A stretch of DNA of 64,000 bases, taken from NCBI GenBank assembly GCA_037013495.1, contig JAZDXN010000029.1, forward strand, positions 2,740,501 to 2,804,500, read 5' to 3'. Below the pieces are notes generated by a model. The model saw only the letters and a program-made list of their open reading frames with translations, searched no databases and was not told where the DNA came from. The stretch is from Hippophae tibetana (lineage: Eukaryota; Streptophyta; Magnoliopsida; Rosales; Elaeagnaceae). This document shows positions 11,571 through 24,997 of the stretch, piece by piece. Numbering within the stretch: the first letter of the stretch is position 1; each line of letters starts with the position of its first letter. The translations under genes were made by a program, and so were the position numbers.

Positions 11571-13435
11571 GAGAAGAGAAAAAGAAGAGGAGTGCTACTT
11601 TTTAATGTTTTCCATAACATATTTTAGAAATCGGAGTTGTACCTGGAAACGGTCATAACTTTTGACTCGTTTGTAAAAACGACTATAATAGTATATGAAA
11701 CTGAAGGTCTTATCGATATCCATAATCTTAGCTGACCTCGCTATATAAATTCATTACTTGATCCTAAATTCCATCATTTACATCACTTATCGAGGGTTTA
11801 AAGTTTCTATCACATATTTTACATTTTTGGTTTTATTCTATAGAGTTGTAATGAAGATGGATGAGCCGACCAAGTGTATGTTTAAAAATAAACTAATGAA
11901 TAAGAATATAATACAAATAATTTCATGATCCAACTAAAGAAATGAGAAGCGAAAAAGAAGAGGAGTGCTACTTTTTATTGTTTTCAATAACTTATTTGAG
12001 AAATCGCAGTTGTACCTTGAAACGGTCATAACTTTTGACTCGTGTGTAAAAACGTCTATTATACTATATCAAACCGAAGGTCTTATCGATATCCATAATC
12101 TTCGCTGACCTGGCTATTTAAATTCATTACTTGATCCTAAATTCAATCATTCACATCACTTATCGAGGGTTTAAAGTTTTTATCACATATTTTACATTTT
12201 TGGTTTTATTCTATAGAGTTGTAATGAAGATGGATGAGCCGACCAAGTGTATGTTTAAAAATAAACTAATGAATAAGAATATAATACAAATAATTTCATG
12301 ATCCAACTAAAGAAATGAGAAGCGAAAAAGAAGAGGAGTGCTACTTTTTATTGTTTTCAATAACTTATTTGAGAAATCGCAGTTGTACCTTGAAACGGTC
12401 ATAACTTCTGACTCGGTTGTAAAAACGACTATTATAGTATATCAAACCGAAGGTCATATCGATATCCATAATCTTAGGAAACTTAGCTATATAAATTCAT
12501 TACTTGATCCTAAATTCCATCATTTACATCACTTATCGAGGGTTTAAAGTTTTTATCACATATTTTACATTTTTGGTTTTATTCTATAGAGTTGTAATGA
12601 AGATGGATGAGCCGACCAAGTGTATGTTTAAAAATAAACTAATAACTAAGAATATAATACAAATAATTTCATGATCCAACTAAAGAAATGAGAAAAGAAA
12701 AAGAAGAGGAGTGCTACTTTTTATTGTTTTCAATAACTTATTTGAGAAATCGCAGTTGTACCTTGAAACGGTCATAACTTTTGACTCGTGTGTAAAAACG
12801 ACTATTATAGTATATCAAACCGAAGGTCTTATCGATATCCATAATCTTCGCTGACCTGGCTATATAAATTCATTACTTGATCCTAAATTCAATCATTTAC
12901 ATCACTTATCGAGGGTTTAAAGTTTTTATCACATATTTTACATTTTTGGTTTTATTCTATAGAGTTGTAATGAGGATGGATGAGCCGACCAAGTGTATGT
13001 TTAAAAATAAACTAATGAATAAGAATATAATACAAATAATTTCATGATCCAACTAAAGAAATGAGAAGCGAAAAAGAAGAGGAGTGCTACTTTTTATTGT
13101 TTTCAATAACTTATTTGAGAAATCGCAGTTGTACCTTGAAACGGTCATAACTTCTGACTCGTGTGTAAAAACGACTATTATAGTATATCAAACCGAAGGT
13201 CATATCGATATCCACAATCTTAGCTAACCTAGCTATATAAATTCATTACTTGATCCTAAATTCCATCATTTACATCACTTATCGAGGGTTTAAATTTTTT
13301 ATCACATATTTTACATTTTTGGTTTTATTCTATAGAGTTGTAATGAAGATGGATGAGCCGACCAAGTGTATGTTTAAAAAAAAACTAATGACTAAGAATA
13401 TAATACAAATAATTTCATGATACAATTAAAGAAAT
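11571..13435 (+). repeat. 5-monomer cassette S1-S3-S5-S3-S2, copy 3
   Basis: The same ordered cassette occurs at 4-1869, 4856-6721, here, and at 24998-26861. Shared markers are cctggaaac in the S1, atactatatc and ctatttaaa in the first S3, the S5 open frame, gagaaaaga in the second S3 with gaggatgg at its end, then S2. Copies 3 and 4 share cgtctatt and ttcacatc in the first S3, so they are closer to each other than to copies 1 and 2. Confidence 0.85.
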
Positions 13436-16400
13436 GAGAAGAGAAAAAGAAGAGGAGTGCTACTTTTTAATGTTTTCCATAACATATTTTAGAAATCGGA
13501 GTTGTACCTTGAAACGGTCATAACTTTTGACTCGTTTCTAAAAACGACTATAATAGTATATGAAACTGAAGGTCTTATCGATATCCATAATCTTAGCTGG
13601 CCTGGCTATATAAATTCATTACTTGATCCTAAATTCCATCATTTACATCACTTATCGAGGGTTTAAAGTTTTTATCACATATTTTACATTTTTGGTTTTA
13701 TTCTATAGAGTTGTAATGAAGATGGATGAGCCGACCAAGTGTATGTTTAAAAATAAACTAATAACTAAGAATATAATACAAATAATTTCATGATCCAACT
13801 AAAGAAATGAGAAAAGAAAAAGAAGAGGAGTGCTACTTTTTATTGTTTTCAATAACTTATTTGAGAAATCGCAGTTGTACCTTGAAACGGTCATAACTTT
13901 TGACTCGTGTGTAAAAACGACTATTATAGTATATCAAACCGAAGGTCTTATCGATATCCATAATCTTAGCTAACCTGGCTATATAAATTCATTACTTGAT
14001 CCTAAATTCCATCATTTACATCACTTATCGAGGGTTTAAAGTTTTTATCACATATTTTACATTTTTGGTTTTATTCTATAGAGTTGTAATGAAGATGGAT
14101 GAGCCGACCAAGTGTATGTTTAAAAATAAACTAATGAATAAGAATATAATACAAATAATTTCATGATCCAACTAAAGAAATGAGAAGAGAAAAAGAAGAG
14201 GAGTGCTACTTTTTATTGTTTTCAATAACTTATTTGAGAAATCGCAGTTGTACCTTGAAGCGGTCATAACTTTTGACTCGTGTTTAAAAACGACTATTAT
14301 AGTATATCAAACCGAAGGTCATATCGATATCCATTATCTTAGCTAACCTGGCTATATAAATTCATCACTTGATCCTAAATTCCATCATTTACATCACTTA
14401 TCGAGGGTTTAAAGTTTTAATCACATATTTTACATTTTTGGTTTTATTCTATAGAGTTGTAATGAAGATGGATGAGCCGACCAAGTGTATGTTTAAAAAA
14501 AAACTAATGACTAAGAATATAATACAAATAATTTCATGATACAAATAAAGAAATGAGAAGAGAAACAGAAGAGGAGTGCTACTTTTTAATGTTTTCCATA
14601 ACATATTTTAGAAATCGGAGTTGTACCTTGAAACGGTCATAACTTTTGACTCGTTTGTAAAAACGACTATAATAATATATGAAACTGAAGGTCTTATCGA
14701 TATCCATAATCTTAGCTGACCTGGCTATATAAATTCATTACTTGATCCTAAATTCCATCATTTACATCACTTATCGAGGGTTTAAAGTTTTTATCACATA
14801 TTTTACATTTTTGGTTTTATTCTATAGAGTTGTAATGAAGATGGATGAGCCGACCAAGTGTATGTTTAAAAATAAACTAATAACTAAGAATATAATACAA
14901 ATAATTTCATGATCCAACTAAAGAAATGAGAAAAGAAAAAGAAGAGGAGTGCTACTTTTTATTGTTTTCAATAACTTATTTGAGAAATCGCAGTTGTACC
15001 TTGAAACGGTCATAACTTTTGACTCGTGTGTAAAAACGACTATTATAGTATATCAAACCGAAGGTCTTATCGATATCCATAATCTTCGCTGACCTGGCTA
15101 TATAAATTCATTACTTGATCCTAAATTCAATCATTTACATCACTTATCGAGGGTTTAAAGTTTTTATCACATATTTTACATTTTTGGTTTTATTCTATAG
15201 AGTTGTAATGAGGATGGATGAGCCGACCAAGTGTATGTTTAAAAATAAACTAATGAATAAGAATATAATACAAATAATTTCATGATCCAACTAAAGAAAT
15301 GAGAAGCGAAAAAGAAGAGGAGTGCTACTTTTTATTGTTTTCAATAACTTATTTGAGAAATCGCAGTTGTACCTTGAAACGGTCATAACTTCTGACTCGT
15401 GTGTAAAAACGACTATTATAGTATATCAAACCGAAGGTCATATCGATATCCACAATCTTAGCTAACCTAGCTATATAAATTCATTACTTGATCCTAAATT
15501 CCATCATTTACATCACTTATCGAGGGTTTAAATTTTTTATCACATATTTTACATTTTTGGTTTTATTCTATAGAGTTGTAATGAAGATGGATGAGCCGAC
15601 CAAGTGTATGTTTAAAAAAAAACTAATGACTAAGAATATAATACAAATAATTTCATGATACAATTAAAGAAATGAGAAGAGAAACAGAAGAGGAGTGCTA
15701 CTTTTTAATGTTTTCCATAACATATTTTAGAAATCGGAGTTGTACCTTGAAACGGTCATAACTTTTGACTCGTTTGTAAAAACGACTATAATAGTATATG
15801 AAACTGAAGGTCTTATCGATATCCATAATCTTAGCTGACCTGGTTATATAAATTCATTACTTGATCCTAAATTCCATCATTTACATCACTTATCGAGGGT
15901 TTAAAGTTTTTATCACATATTTTACATTTTTGGTTTTATTCTATAGAGTTGTAATGAAGATGGATGAGCCGACCAAGTGTATGTTTAAAAATAAACTAAT
16001 GAATAAGAATATAATACAAATAATTTCATGATCCAACTAAAGAAATGAGAAGAGAAAAAGAAGAGGAGTGCTACTTTTTATTGTTTTCAATAACTTATTT
16101 GAGAAATCGCAGTTGTACCTTGAAACGGTCATAACTTCTGACTCGTGTGTAAAAACGACTATTATAGTATATCAAACCGAAGGTCATATCGATATCCACA
16201 ATCTTAGCTAACCTAGCTATATAAATTCATTACTTGATCCTAAATTCCATCATTTACATCACTTATCGAGGGTTTAAATTTTTTATCACATATTTTACAT
16301 TTTTGGTTTTATTCTATAGAGTTGTAATGAAGATGGATGAGCCGACCAAGTGTATGTTTAAAAAAAAACTAATGACTAAGAATATAATACAAATAATTTC

Positions 16401-16792
16401 ATGATACAATTAAAGAAATGAGAAGAGAAACAGAAGAGGAGTGCTACTTTTTAATGTTTTCCATAACATATTTTAGAAATCGGAGTTGTACCTTGAAACG
16501 GTCATAACTTTTGACTCGTTTGTAAAAACGACTATAATAGTATATGAAACTGAAGGTCTTATCGATATCCATAATCTTAGCTGACCTGGCTATATAAATT
16601 CATTACTTGATCCTAAATTCCATCATTTACATCACTTATCGAGGGTTTAAAGTTTTTATCACATATTTTACATTTTTGGTTTTATTCTATAGAGTTGTAA
16701 TGAAGATGGATGAGCCGACCAAGTGTATGTTTAAAAAAAAACTAATGACTAAGAATATAATACAAATAATTTCATGATACAATTAAAGAAAT
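13436..16792 (+). repeat. Tandem 9-monomer HOR, unit 1
   Basis: The unit is 3357 bp (exactly 9 x 373) and is directly followed by a second copy. Shared rare markers: gctggcctgg (13597/16954), ccattatctt (14331/17688), acaaataaag (14541/17898), aataatatatg and ccacaatctt. Private differences are few: tggttata near 15841 in this unit, and ttttcgtttt near 19660 in the other. Identity reaches back to about 13292, so the crossover lay in the conserved T-rich stretch before the boundary used here. Confidence 0.92.
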
Positions 16793-19700
16793 GAGAAGAG
16801 AAAAAGAAGAGGAGTGCTACTTTTTAATGTTTTCCATAACATATTTTAGAAATCGGAGTTGTACCTTGAAACGGTCATAACTTTTGACTCGTTTCTAAAA
16901 ACGACTATAATAGTATATGAAACTGAAGGTCTTATCGATATCCATAATCTTAGCTGGCCTGGCTATATAAATTCATTACTTGATCCTAAATTCCATCATT
17001 TACATCACTTATCGAGGGTTTAAAGTTTTTATCACATATTTTACATTTTTGGTTTTATTCTATAGAGTTGTAATGAAGATGGATGAGCCGACCAAGTGTA
17101 TGTTTAAAAATAAACTAATAACTAAGAATATAATACAAATAATTTCATGATCCAACTAAAGAAATGAGAAAAGAAAAAGAAGAGGAGTGCTACTTTTTAT
17201 TGTTTTCAATAACTTATTTGAGAAATCGCAGTTGTACCTTGAAACGGTCATAACTTTTGACTCGTGTGTAAAAACGACTATTATAGTATATCAAACCGAA
17301 GGTCTTATCGATATCCATAATCTTAGCTAACCTGGCTATATAAATTCATTACTTGATCCTAAATTCCATCATTTACATCACTTATCGAGGGTTTAAAGTT
17401 TTTATCACATATTTTACATTTTTGGTTTTATTCTATAGAGTTGTAATGAAGATGGATGAGCCGACCAAGTGTATGTTTAAAAATAAACTAATGAATAAGA
17501 ATATAATACAAATAATTTCATGATCCAACTAAAGAAATGAGAAGAGAAAAAGAAGAGGAGTGCTACTTTTTATTGTTTTCAATAACTTATTTGAGAAATC
17601 GCAGTTGTACCTTGAAGCGGTCATAACTTTTGACTCGTGTTTAAAAACGACTATTATAGTATATCAAACCGAAGGTCATATCGATATCCATTATCTTAGC
17701 TAACCTGGCTATATAAATTCATCACTTGATCCTAAATTCCATCATTTACATCACTTATCGAGGGTTTAAAGTTTTAATCACATATTTTACATTTTTGGTT
17801 TTATTCTATAGAGTTGTAATGAAGATGGATGAGCCGACCAAGTGTATGTTTAAAAAAAAACTAATGACTAAGAATATAATACAAATAATTTCATGATACA
17901 AATAAAGAAATGAGAAGAGAAACAGAAGAGGAGTGCTACTTTTTAATGTTTTCCATAACATATTTTAGAAATCGGAGTTGTACCTTGAAACGGTCATAAC
18001 TTTTGACTCGTTTGTAAAAACGACTATAATAATATATGAAACTGAAGGTCTTATCGATATCCATAATCTTAGCTGACCTGGCTATATAAATTCATTACTT
18101 GATCCTAAATTCCATCATTTACATCACTTATCGAGGGTTTAAAGTTTTTATCACATATTTTACATTTTTGGTTTTATTCTATAGAGTTGTAATGAAGATG
18201 GATGAGCCGACCAAGTGTATGTTTAAAAATAAACTAATAACTAAGAATATAATACAAATAATTTCATGATCCAACTAAAGAAATGAGAAAAGAAAAAGAA
18301 GAGGAGTGCTACTTTTTATTGTTTTCAATAACTTATTTGAGAAATCGCAGTTGTACCTTGAAACGGTCATAACTTTTGACTCGTGTGTAAAAACGACTAT
18401 TATAGTATATCAAACCGAAGGTCTTATCGATATCCATAATCTTCGCTGACCTGGCTATATAAATTCATTACTTGATCCTAAATTCAATCATTTACATCAC
18501 TTATCGAGGGTTTAAAGTTTTTATCACATATTTTACATTTTTGGTTTTATTCTATAGAGTTGTAATGAGGATGGATGAGCCGACCAAGTGTATGTTTAAA
18601 AATAAACTAATGAATAAGAATATAATACAAATAATTTCATGATCCAACTAAAGAAATGAGAAGCGAAAAAGAAGAGGAGTGCTACTTTTTATTGTTTTCA
18701 ATAACTTATTTGAGAAATCGCAGTTGTACCTTGAAACGGTCATAACTTCTGACTCGTGTGTAAAAACGACTATTATAGTATATCAAACCGAAGGTCATAT
18801 CGATATCCACAATCTTAGCTAACCTAGCTATATAAATTCATTACTTGATCCTAAATTCCATCATTTACATCACTTATCGAGGGTTTAAATTTTTTATCAC
18901 ATATTTTACATTTTTGGTTTTATTCTATAGAGTTGTAATGAAGATGGATGAGCCGACCAAGTGTATGTTTAAAAAAAAACTAATGACTAAGAATATAATA
19001 CAAATAATTTCATGATACAATTAAAGAAATGAGAAGAGAAACAGAAGAGGAGTGCTACTTTTTAATGTTTTCCATAACATATTTTAGAAATCGGAGTTGT
19101 ACCTTGAAACGGTCATAACTTTTGACTCGTTTGTAAAAACGACTATAATAGTATATGAAACTGAAGGTCTTATCGATATCCATAATCTTAGCTGACCTGG
19201 CTATATAAATTCATTACTTGATCCTAAATTCCATCATTTACATCACTTATCGAGGGTTTAAAGTTTTTATCACATATTTTACATTTTTGGTTTTATTCTA
19301 TAGAGTTGTAATGAAGATGGATGAGCCGACCAAGTGTATGTTTAAAAATAAACTAATGAATAAGAATATAATACAAATAATTTCATGATCCAACTAAAGA
19401 AATGAGAAGAGAAAAAGAAGAGGAGTGCTACTTTTTATTGTTTTCAATAACTTATTTGAGAAATCGCAGTTGTACCTTGAAACGGTCATAACTTCTGACT
19501 CGTGTGTAAAAACGACTATTATAGTATATCAAACCGAAGGTCATATCGATATCCACAATCTTAGCTAACCTAGCTATATAAATTCATTACTTGATCCTAA
19601 ATTCCATCATTTACATCACTTATCGAGGGTTTAAATTTTTTATCACATATTTTACATTTTTCGTTTTATTCTATAGAGTTGTAATGAAGATGGATGAGCC

Positions 19701-20149
19701 GACCAAGTGTATGTTTAAAAAAAAACTAATGACTAAGAATATAATACAAATAATTTCATGATACAATTAAAGAAATGAGAAGAGAAACAGAAGAGGAGTG
19801 CTACTTTTTAATGTTTTCCATAACATATTTTAGAAATCGGAGTTGTACCTTGAAACGGTCATAACTTTTGACTCGTTTGTAAAAACGACTATAATAGTAT
19901 ATGAAACTGAAGGTCTTATCGATATCCATAATCTTAGCTGACCTGGCTATATAAATTCATTACTTGATCCTAAATTCCATCATTTACATCACTTATCGAG
20001 GGTTTAAAGTTTTTATCACATATTTTACATTTTTGGTTTTATTCTATAGAGTTGTAATGAAGATGGATGAGCCGACCAAGTGTATGTTTAAAAATAAACT
20101 AATGAATAAGAATATAATACAAATAATTTCATGATCCAACAAAAGAAAT
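16793..20149 (+). repeat. Tandem 9-monomer HOR, unit 2
   Basis: Second unit of the 3357-bp HOR. Similarity to unit 1 ends near 20089, where aaaataaac replaces the longer A run. The join between the units places two S1 monomers side by side (16420 and 16793), a rare arrangement in this array. Confidence 0.92.
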
Positions 20150-20522
20150 GAGAAGCAAAAAAGAAGAGGAGTGCTACTTTTTATTGTTTTCAATAACTTA
20201 TTTGAGAAATCGCAGTTGTACCTTGAAACGGTCATAACTTTTGACTCGTGTGTAAAAACGACTATTATAGTATATCAAACCGAAGGTCATATCGATATCC
20301 ACAATCTTAGCTAACCTAGCTATATAAATTCATTACTTGATCCTAAATTCCATCATTTACATCACTTATCGAGGGTTTAAATTTTTTATCACATATTTTA
20401 CATTTTTGGTTTTATTCTATAGAGTTGTAATGAAGATGGATGAGCCGACCAAGTGTATGTTTAAAAAAAAACTAATGACTAAGAATATAATACAAATAAT
20501 TTCATGATACAATTAAAGAAAT

Positions 20523-21641
20523 GAGAAGAGAAACAAAAGAGGAGTGCTACTTTTTAATGTTTTCCATAACATATTTTAGAAATCGGAGTTGTACCTTGAA
20601 ACGGTCATAACTTTTGACTCGTTTCTAAAAACGACTATAATAGTATATGAAACTGAAGGTCTTATCGATATCCATAATCTTAGCTGACCTGGCTATATAA
20701 ATTCATTACTTGATCCTAAATTCCATCATTTACATCACTTATCGAGGGTTTAAAGTTTTTATCACATATTTTACATTTTTGGTTTTATTCTATAGAGTTG
20801 TAATGAAGATGGATGAGCCGACCAAGTGTATGTTTAAAAATAAACTAATGAATAAGAATATAATACAAATAATTTCATGATCCAACTAAAGAAATGAGAA
20901 GCGAAAAAGAAGAGGAGTGCTACTTTTTATTGTTTTCAATAACTTATTTGAGAAATCGCAGTTGTACCTCGAAACGGTCATAACTTTTGACTCGGTTGTA
21001 AAAACGACTATTATAATATATCAAACCGAAGGTCATATCGATATCCATAATCTTCGCTGACCTGGCTATATAAATTCATTACTTGATCCTAAATTCCATC
21101 ATTTACATCACTTATCGAGGGTTTAAAGTTTTTATCACATATTTTACATTTTTGGTTTTATTCTATAGAGTTGTAATGAAGATGGATGAGCCGACCAAGT
21201 GTATGTTTAAAAATAAACTAATAACTAAGAATATAATACAAATAATTTCATGATCCAACTAAAGAAATGAGAAAAGAAAAAGAAGAGGAGTGCTACTTTT
21301 TATTGTTTTCAATAACTTATTTGAGAAATCGCAGTTGTACCTTGAAACGGTCATAACTTTTGACTCGTGTGTAAAAACGACTATTATAGTATATCAAACC
21401 GAAGGTCATATCGATATCCACAATCTTAGCTAACCTAGCTATATAAATTCATTACTTGATCCTAAATTCCATCATTTACATCACTTATCGAGGGGTTAAA
21501 TTTTTTATCACATATTTTACATTTTTGGTTTTATTCTATAGAGTTGTAATGAAGATGGATGAGCCGACCAAGTGTATGTTTAAAAAAAAACTAATGACTA
21601 AGAATATAATACAAATAATTTCATGATACAATTAAAGAAAT
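20523..21641 (+). repeat. 3-monomer repeat, unit 1 (S1-S7-mosaic)
   Basis: The unit is 1119 bp (3 x 373) and matches 21642-22760 in its first two monomers: both S7 copies have acctcgaaacgg and ggttgt. The third monomer is a chimera in this unit and S3 in the next. The flanking S2 monomers at 20150 and 22761 share the rare gagaagcaaa, 2611 bp (7 x 373) apart. Confidence 0.85.
21269..21641 (+). repeat. Chimeric monomer, S3 left and S2 right
   Basis: The left end has the S3 purine box gagaaaaga and follows aataactaag. The right side has gaaggtcat, ccacaatctt, gctaacctag and the S2 tail leading to gatacaatta, as in 20150 and 22761. Both parental types stand next to each other at 22388 and 22761. 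It also has a private change in the conserved cgagggttta box (gaggggtta, near 21490). Confidence 0.8.
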
Positions 21642-22760
21642 GAGAAGAGAAACAGAAGAGGAGTGCTACTTTTTAATGTTTTCCATAACATATTTTAGAA
21701 ATCGGAGTTGTACCTTGAAACGGTCATAACTTTTGACTCGTTTCTAAAAACGACTATAATAGTATATGAAACTGAAGGTCTTATCGATATCCATAATCTT
21801 AGCTGACCTGGCTATATAAATTCATTACTTGATCCTAAATTCCATCATTTACATCACTTATCGAGGGTTTAAAGTTTTTATCACATATTTTACATTTTTG
21901 GTTTTATTCTATAGAGTTGTAATGAAGATGGATGAGCCGACCAAGTGTATGTTTAAAAATAAACTAATGAATAAGAATATAATACAAATAATTTCATGAT
22001 CCAACTAAAGAAATGAGAAGCGAAAAAGAAGAGGAGTGCTACTTTTTATTGTTTTCAATAACTTATTTGAGAAATCGCAGTTGTACCTCGAAACGGTCAT
22101 AACTTTTGACTCGGTTGTAAAAACGACTATTATAGTATATCAAACCGAAGGTCATATCGATATCCATAATCTTCGCTGACCTGGCTATATAAATTCATTA
22201 CTTGATCCTAAATTCCATCATTTACATCACTTATCGAGGGTTTAAAGTTTTTATCACATATTTTACATTTTTGGTTTTATTCTATAGAGTTGTAATGAAG
22301 ATGGATGAGCCGACCAAGTGTATGTTTAAAAATAAACTAATAACTAAGAATATAATACAAATAATTTCATGATCCAACTAAAGAAATGAGAAAAGAAAAA
22401 GAAGAGGAGTGCTACTTTTTATTGTTTTCAATAACTTATTTGAGAAATCGCAGTTGTACCTTGAAACGGTCATAACTTTTGACTCGTGTATAAAAATGAC
22501 TATTATAGTATATCAAACCGAAGGTCTTATCGATATCCATAATCTTAGCTGACCTGGCTATATAAATTCATTACTTGATCCTAAATTCCATCATTTACAT
22601 CACTTATCGAGGGTTTAAAGTTTTTATCACATATTTTACATTTTTGGTTTTATTCTATAGAGTTGTAATGAAGATGGTTGAGCCGACCAAGTGTATGTTT
22701 AAAAATAAACTAATGAATAAGAATATAATACAAATAATTTCATGATCCAACTAAAGAAAT
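21642..22760 (+). repeat. 3-monomer repeat, unit 2 (S1-S7-S3)
   Basis: Second unit. Its S3 (22388) carries private changes (cgtgtataaaaatgac and gatggttg), so it is not the direct source of the chimera at 21269. It is still the nearest visible relative of that chimera's left part. Confidence 0.83.
22015..22387 (+). repeat. Representative monomer of class S7
   Basis: S7 has acctcgaaacgg (C where others have T), ctcggttgtaaa, gaaggtcat and ttcgctgacctgg. Copies lie at 20896, 22015, 29473 and 31711. It always follows an S1 and precedes a monomer that starts as S3. The mosaics at 57832 and 60072 share its tcgaaacgg and ggttgt bases. Confidence 0.82.
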
Positions 22761-23133
22761 GAGAAGCAAAAAAGAAGAGGAGTGCTACTTTTTATTGTTT
22801 TCAATAACTTATTTGAGAAATCACAGTTGTACCTTGAAACGGTCATAACTTTTGACTCGTGTGTAAAAACGACTATTATAGTATATCAAACCGAAGGTCA
22901 TATCGATATCCACAATCTTAGCTAACCTAGCTATATAAATTCATTACTTGATCCTAAATTCCATCATTTACATCACTTATCGAGGGTTTAAATTTTTTAT
23001 CACATATTTTACATTTTTGGTTTTATTCTATAGAGTTGTAATGAAGATGGATGAGCCGACCAAGTGTTTGTTTAAAAAAAAACTAATGACTAAGAATATA
23101 ATACAAATAATTTCATGATACAATTAAAGAAAT

Positions 23134-24997
23134 GAGAAGAGAAACAGAAGAGGAGTGCTACTTTTTAATGTTTTCCATAACATATTTTAGAAATCGGAGT
23201 TGTACCTTGAAACGGTCATAACTTTTGACTCGTTTCTAAAAACGACTATAATAGTATATGAAACTGAAGGTCTTATCGATATCCATAATCTTAGCTGACC
23301 TGGCTATATAAATTCATTACTTGATCCTAAATTCCATCATTTACATCACTTATCGAGGGTTTAAAGTTTTTATCACATATTTTACATTTTTGGTTTTATT
23401 CTATAGAGTTCTAATGAAGATGGTTGAGCCGACCAAGTGTATGTTTAAAAATAAACTAATGAATAACAATATAATACAAATAATTTCATGATCCAACTAA
23501 AGAAATGAGAAGAGAAAAAGAAGAGGAGTGCTACTTTTTATTGTTTTCAATAACTTATTTGAGAAATCGTAGTTGTACCTTGAAGCGGTCATAACTTTTG
23601 ACTCGTGTTTAAAAACGACTATTATAGTATATCAAACCGAAGGTCATATCGATATCCATAATCTTAGCTAACCTGGCTATATAAATTCATCACTTCATCC
23701 TAAATTCCATCATTTACATCACTTATCGAGGGTTTAAATTTTTTATCACATATTTTACATTTTTGGTTTTATTCTATAGAGTTGTAATGAAGATGGATGA
23801 GCCGACCAAGTGTATGTTTAAAAAAAAACTAATGACTAAGAATATAATACAAATAATTTCATGATACAATTAAAGAAATGAGAAGAGAAAAAGAAGAGGA
23901 GTGCTACTTTTTAATGTTTTCCATAACATATTTTAGAAATCGGAGTTGTACCTTGAAACGGTCATAACTTTTGACTCGTTTGTAAAAACGACTATAATAG
24001 TATATGAAACTGAAGGTCTTATCGATATCCATAATCTTAGCTGACCTGGCTATATAAATTCATTACTTGATCCTAAATTCCATCATTTACATCACTTATC
24101 GAGGGTTTAAAGTTTTTATCAAATATTTTACATTTTTGGTTTTATTCTATAGAGTTGTAATGAAGATGGATGAGCCGACCAAGTGTATGTTTAAAAATAA
24201 ACTAATGAATAAGAATATAATACAAATAATTTCATGATCCAACTAAAGAAATGAGAAGCGAAAAAGAAGAGGAGTGCTACTTTTTATTGTTTTCAATAAC
24301 TTATTTGAGAAATCGCAATTGTACCTTGAAACGGTCATAACTTCTGACTCGGTTGTAAAAACGACTATTATAGTATATCAAACCGAAGGTCATATCGATA
24401 TCCATAATCTTAGCAAACTTAGCTATATAAATTCATTACTTGATCCTAAATTCCATCATTTACATCACTTATCGAGGGTTTAAAGTTTTTATCACATATT
24501 TTACATTTTTGGTTTTATTCTATAGAGTTGTAATGAAGATGGATGAGCCGACCAAGTGTATGTTTAAAAAACAACAAATGACTAAGAATATAATACAAAT
24601 AATTTCATGATACAATTAAAGAAATGAGAAGAGAAAAAGAAGAGGAGTGCTACTTTTTAATGTTTTCCATAACATATTTTAGAAATCGGAGTTGTACCTT
24701 GAAACGGTCATAACTTTTGACTCGTGTGTAAAAACGACTATTATAGTATATCAAACCGAAGGTCATATCGATATCCATAATATTAGCTAACCTAGCTATA
24801 TAAATTCATTACTTGATCCTAAATTCCATCATTTACATCACTTATCGAGGGTTTAAATTTTTTATCACATATTTTACATTTTTGGTTTTATTCTATAGAG
24901 TTGTAATGAAGATGGATGAGCCGACCAAGTGTATGTTTAAAAAAAAACTAATGACTAAGAATATAATACAAATAATTTCATGATAGAATTAAAGATT
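23134..24997 (+). repeat. Segment S1-S4-S1-S5-S6, relative of 6722-8586
   Basis: The class order and rare markers match the monomers at 6722, 7095, 7468, 7841 and 8214: gttctaatgaag with gatggttg at the S1 end, cgtagttg and gcggtc in the S4, an S5 open frame, then S6. Here the S6 is followed at once by the cctggaaac S1 of the 5-monomer cassette, as at 11198-11571. Private changes are cttcatcc near 23695, caaatatttt near 24121, cgcaattg in the S5, and a 1-bp deletion near 24994 (aaagattgag). Confidence 0.85.

Noticed and set aside
20044-20235. Minus-strand 63-codon open frame
   Set aside because: It spans a monomer boundary, is open only because of a private change (gagaagcaaa, and aaaagaaatg before it), has no homologue I recognise and lies wholly in satellite sequence.
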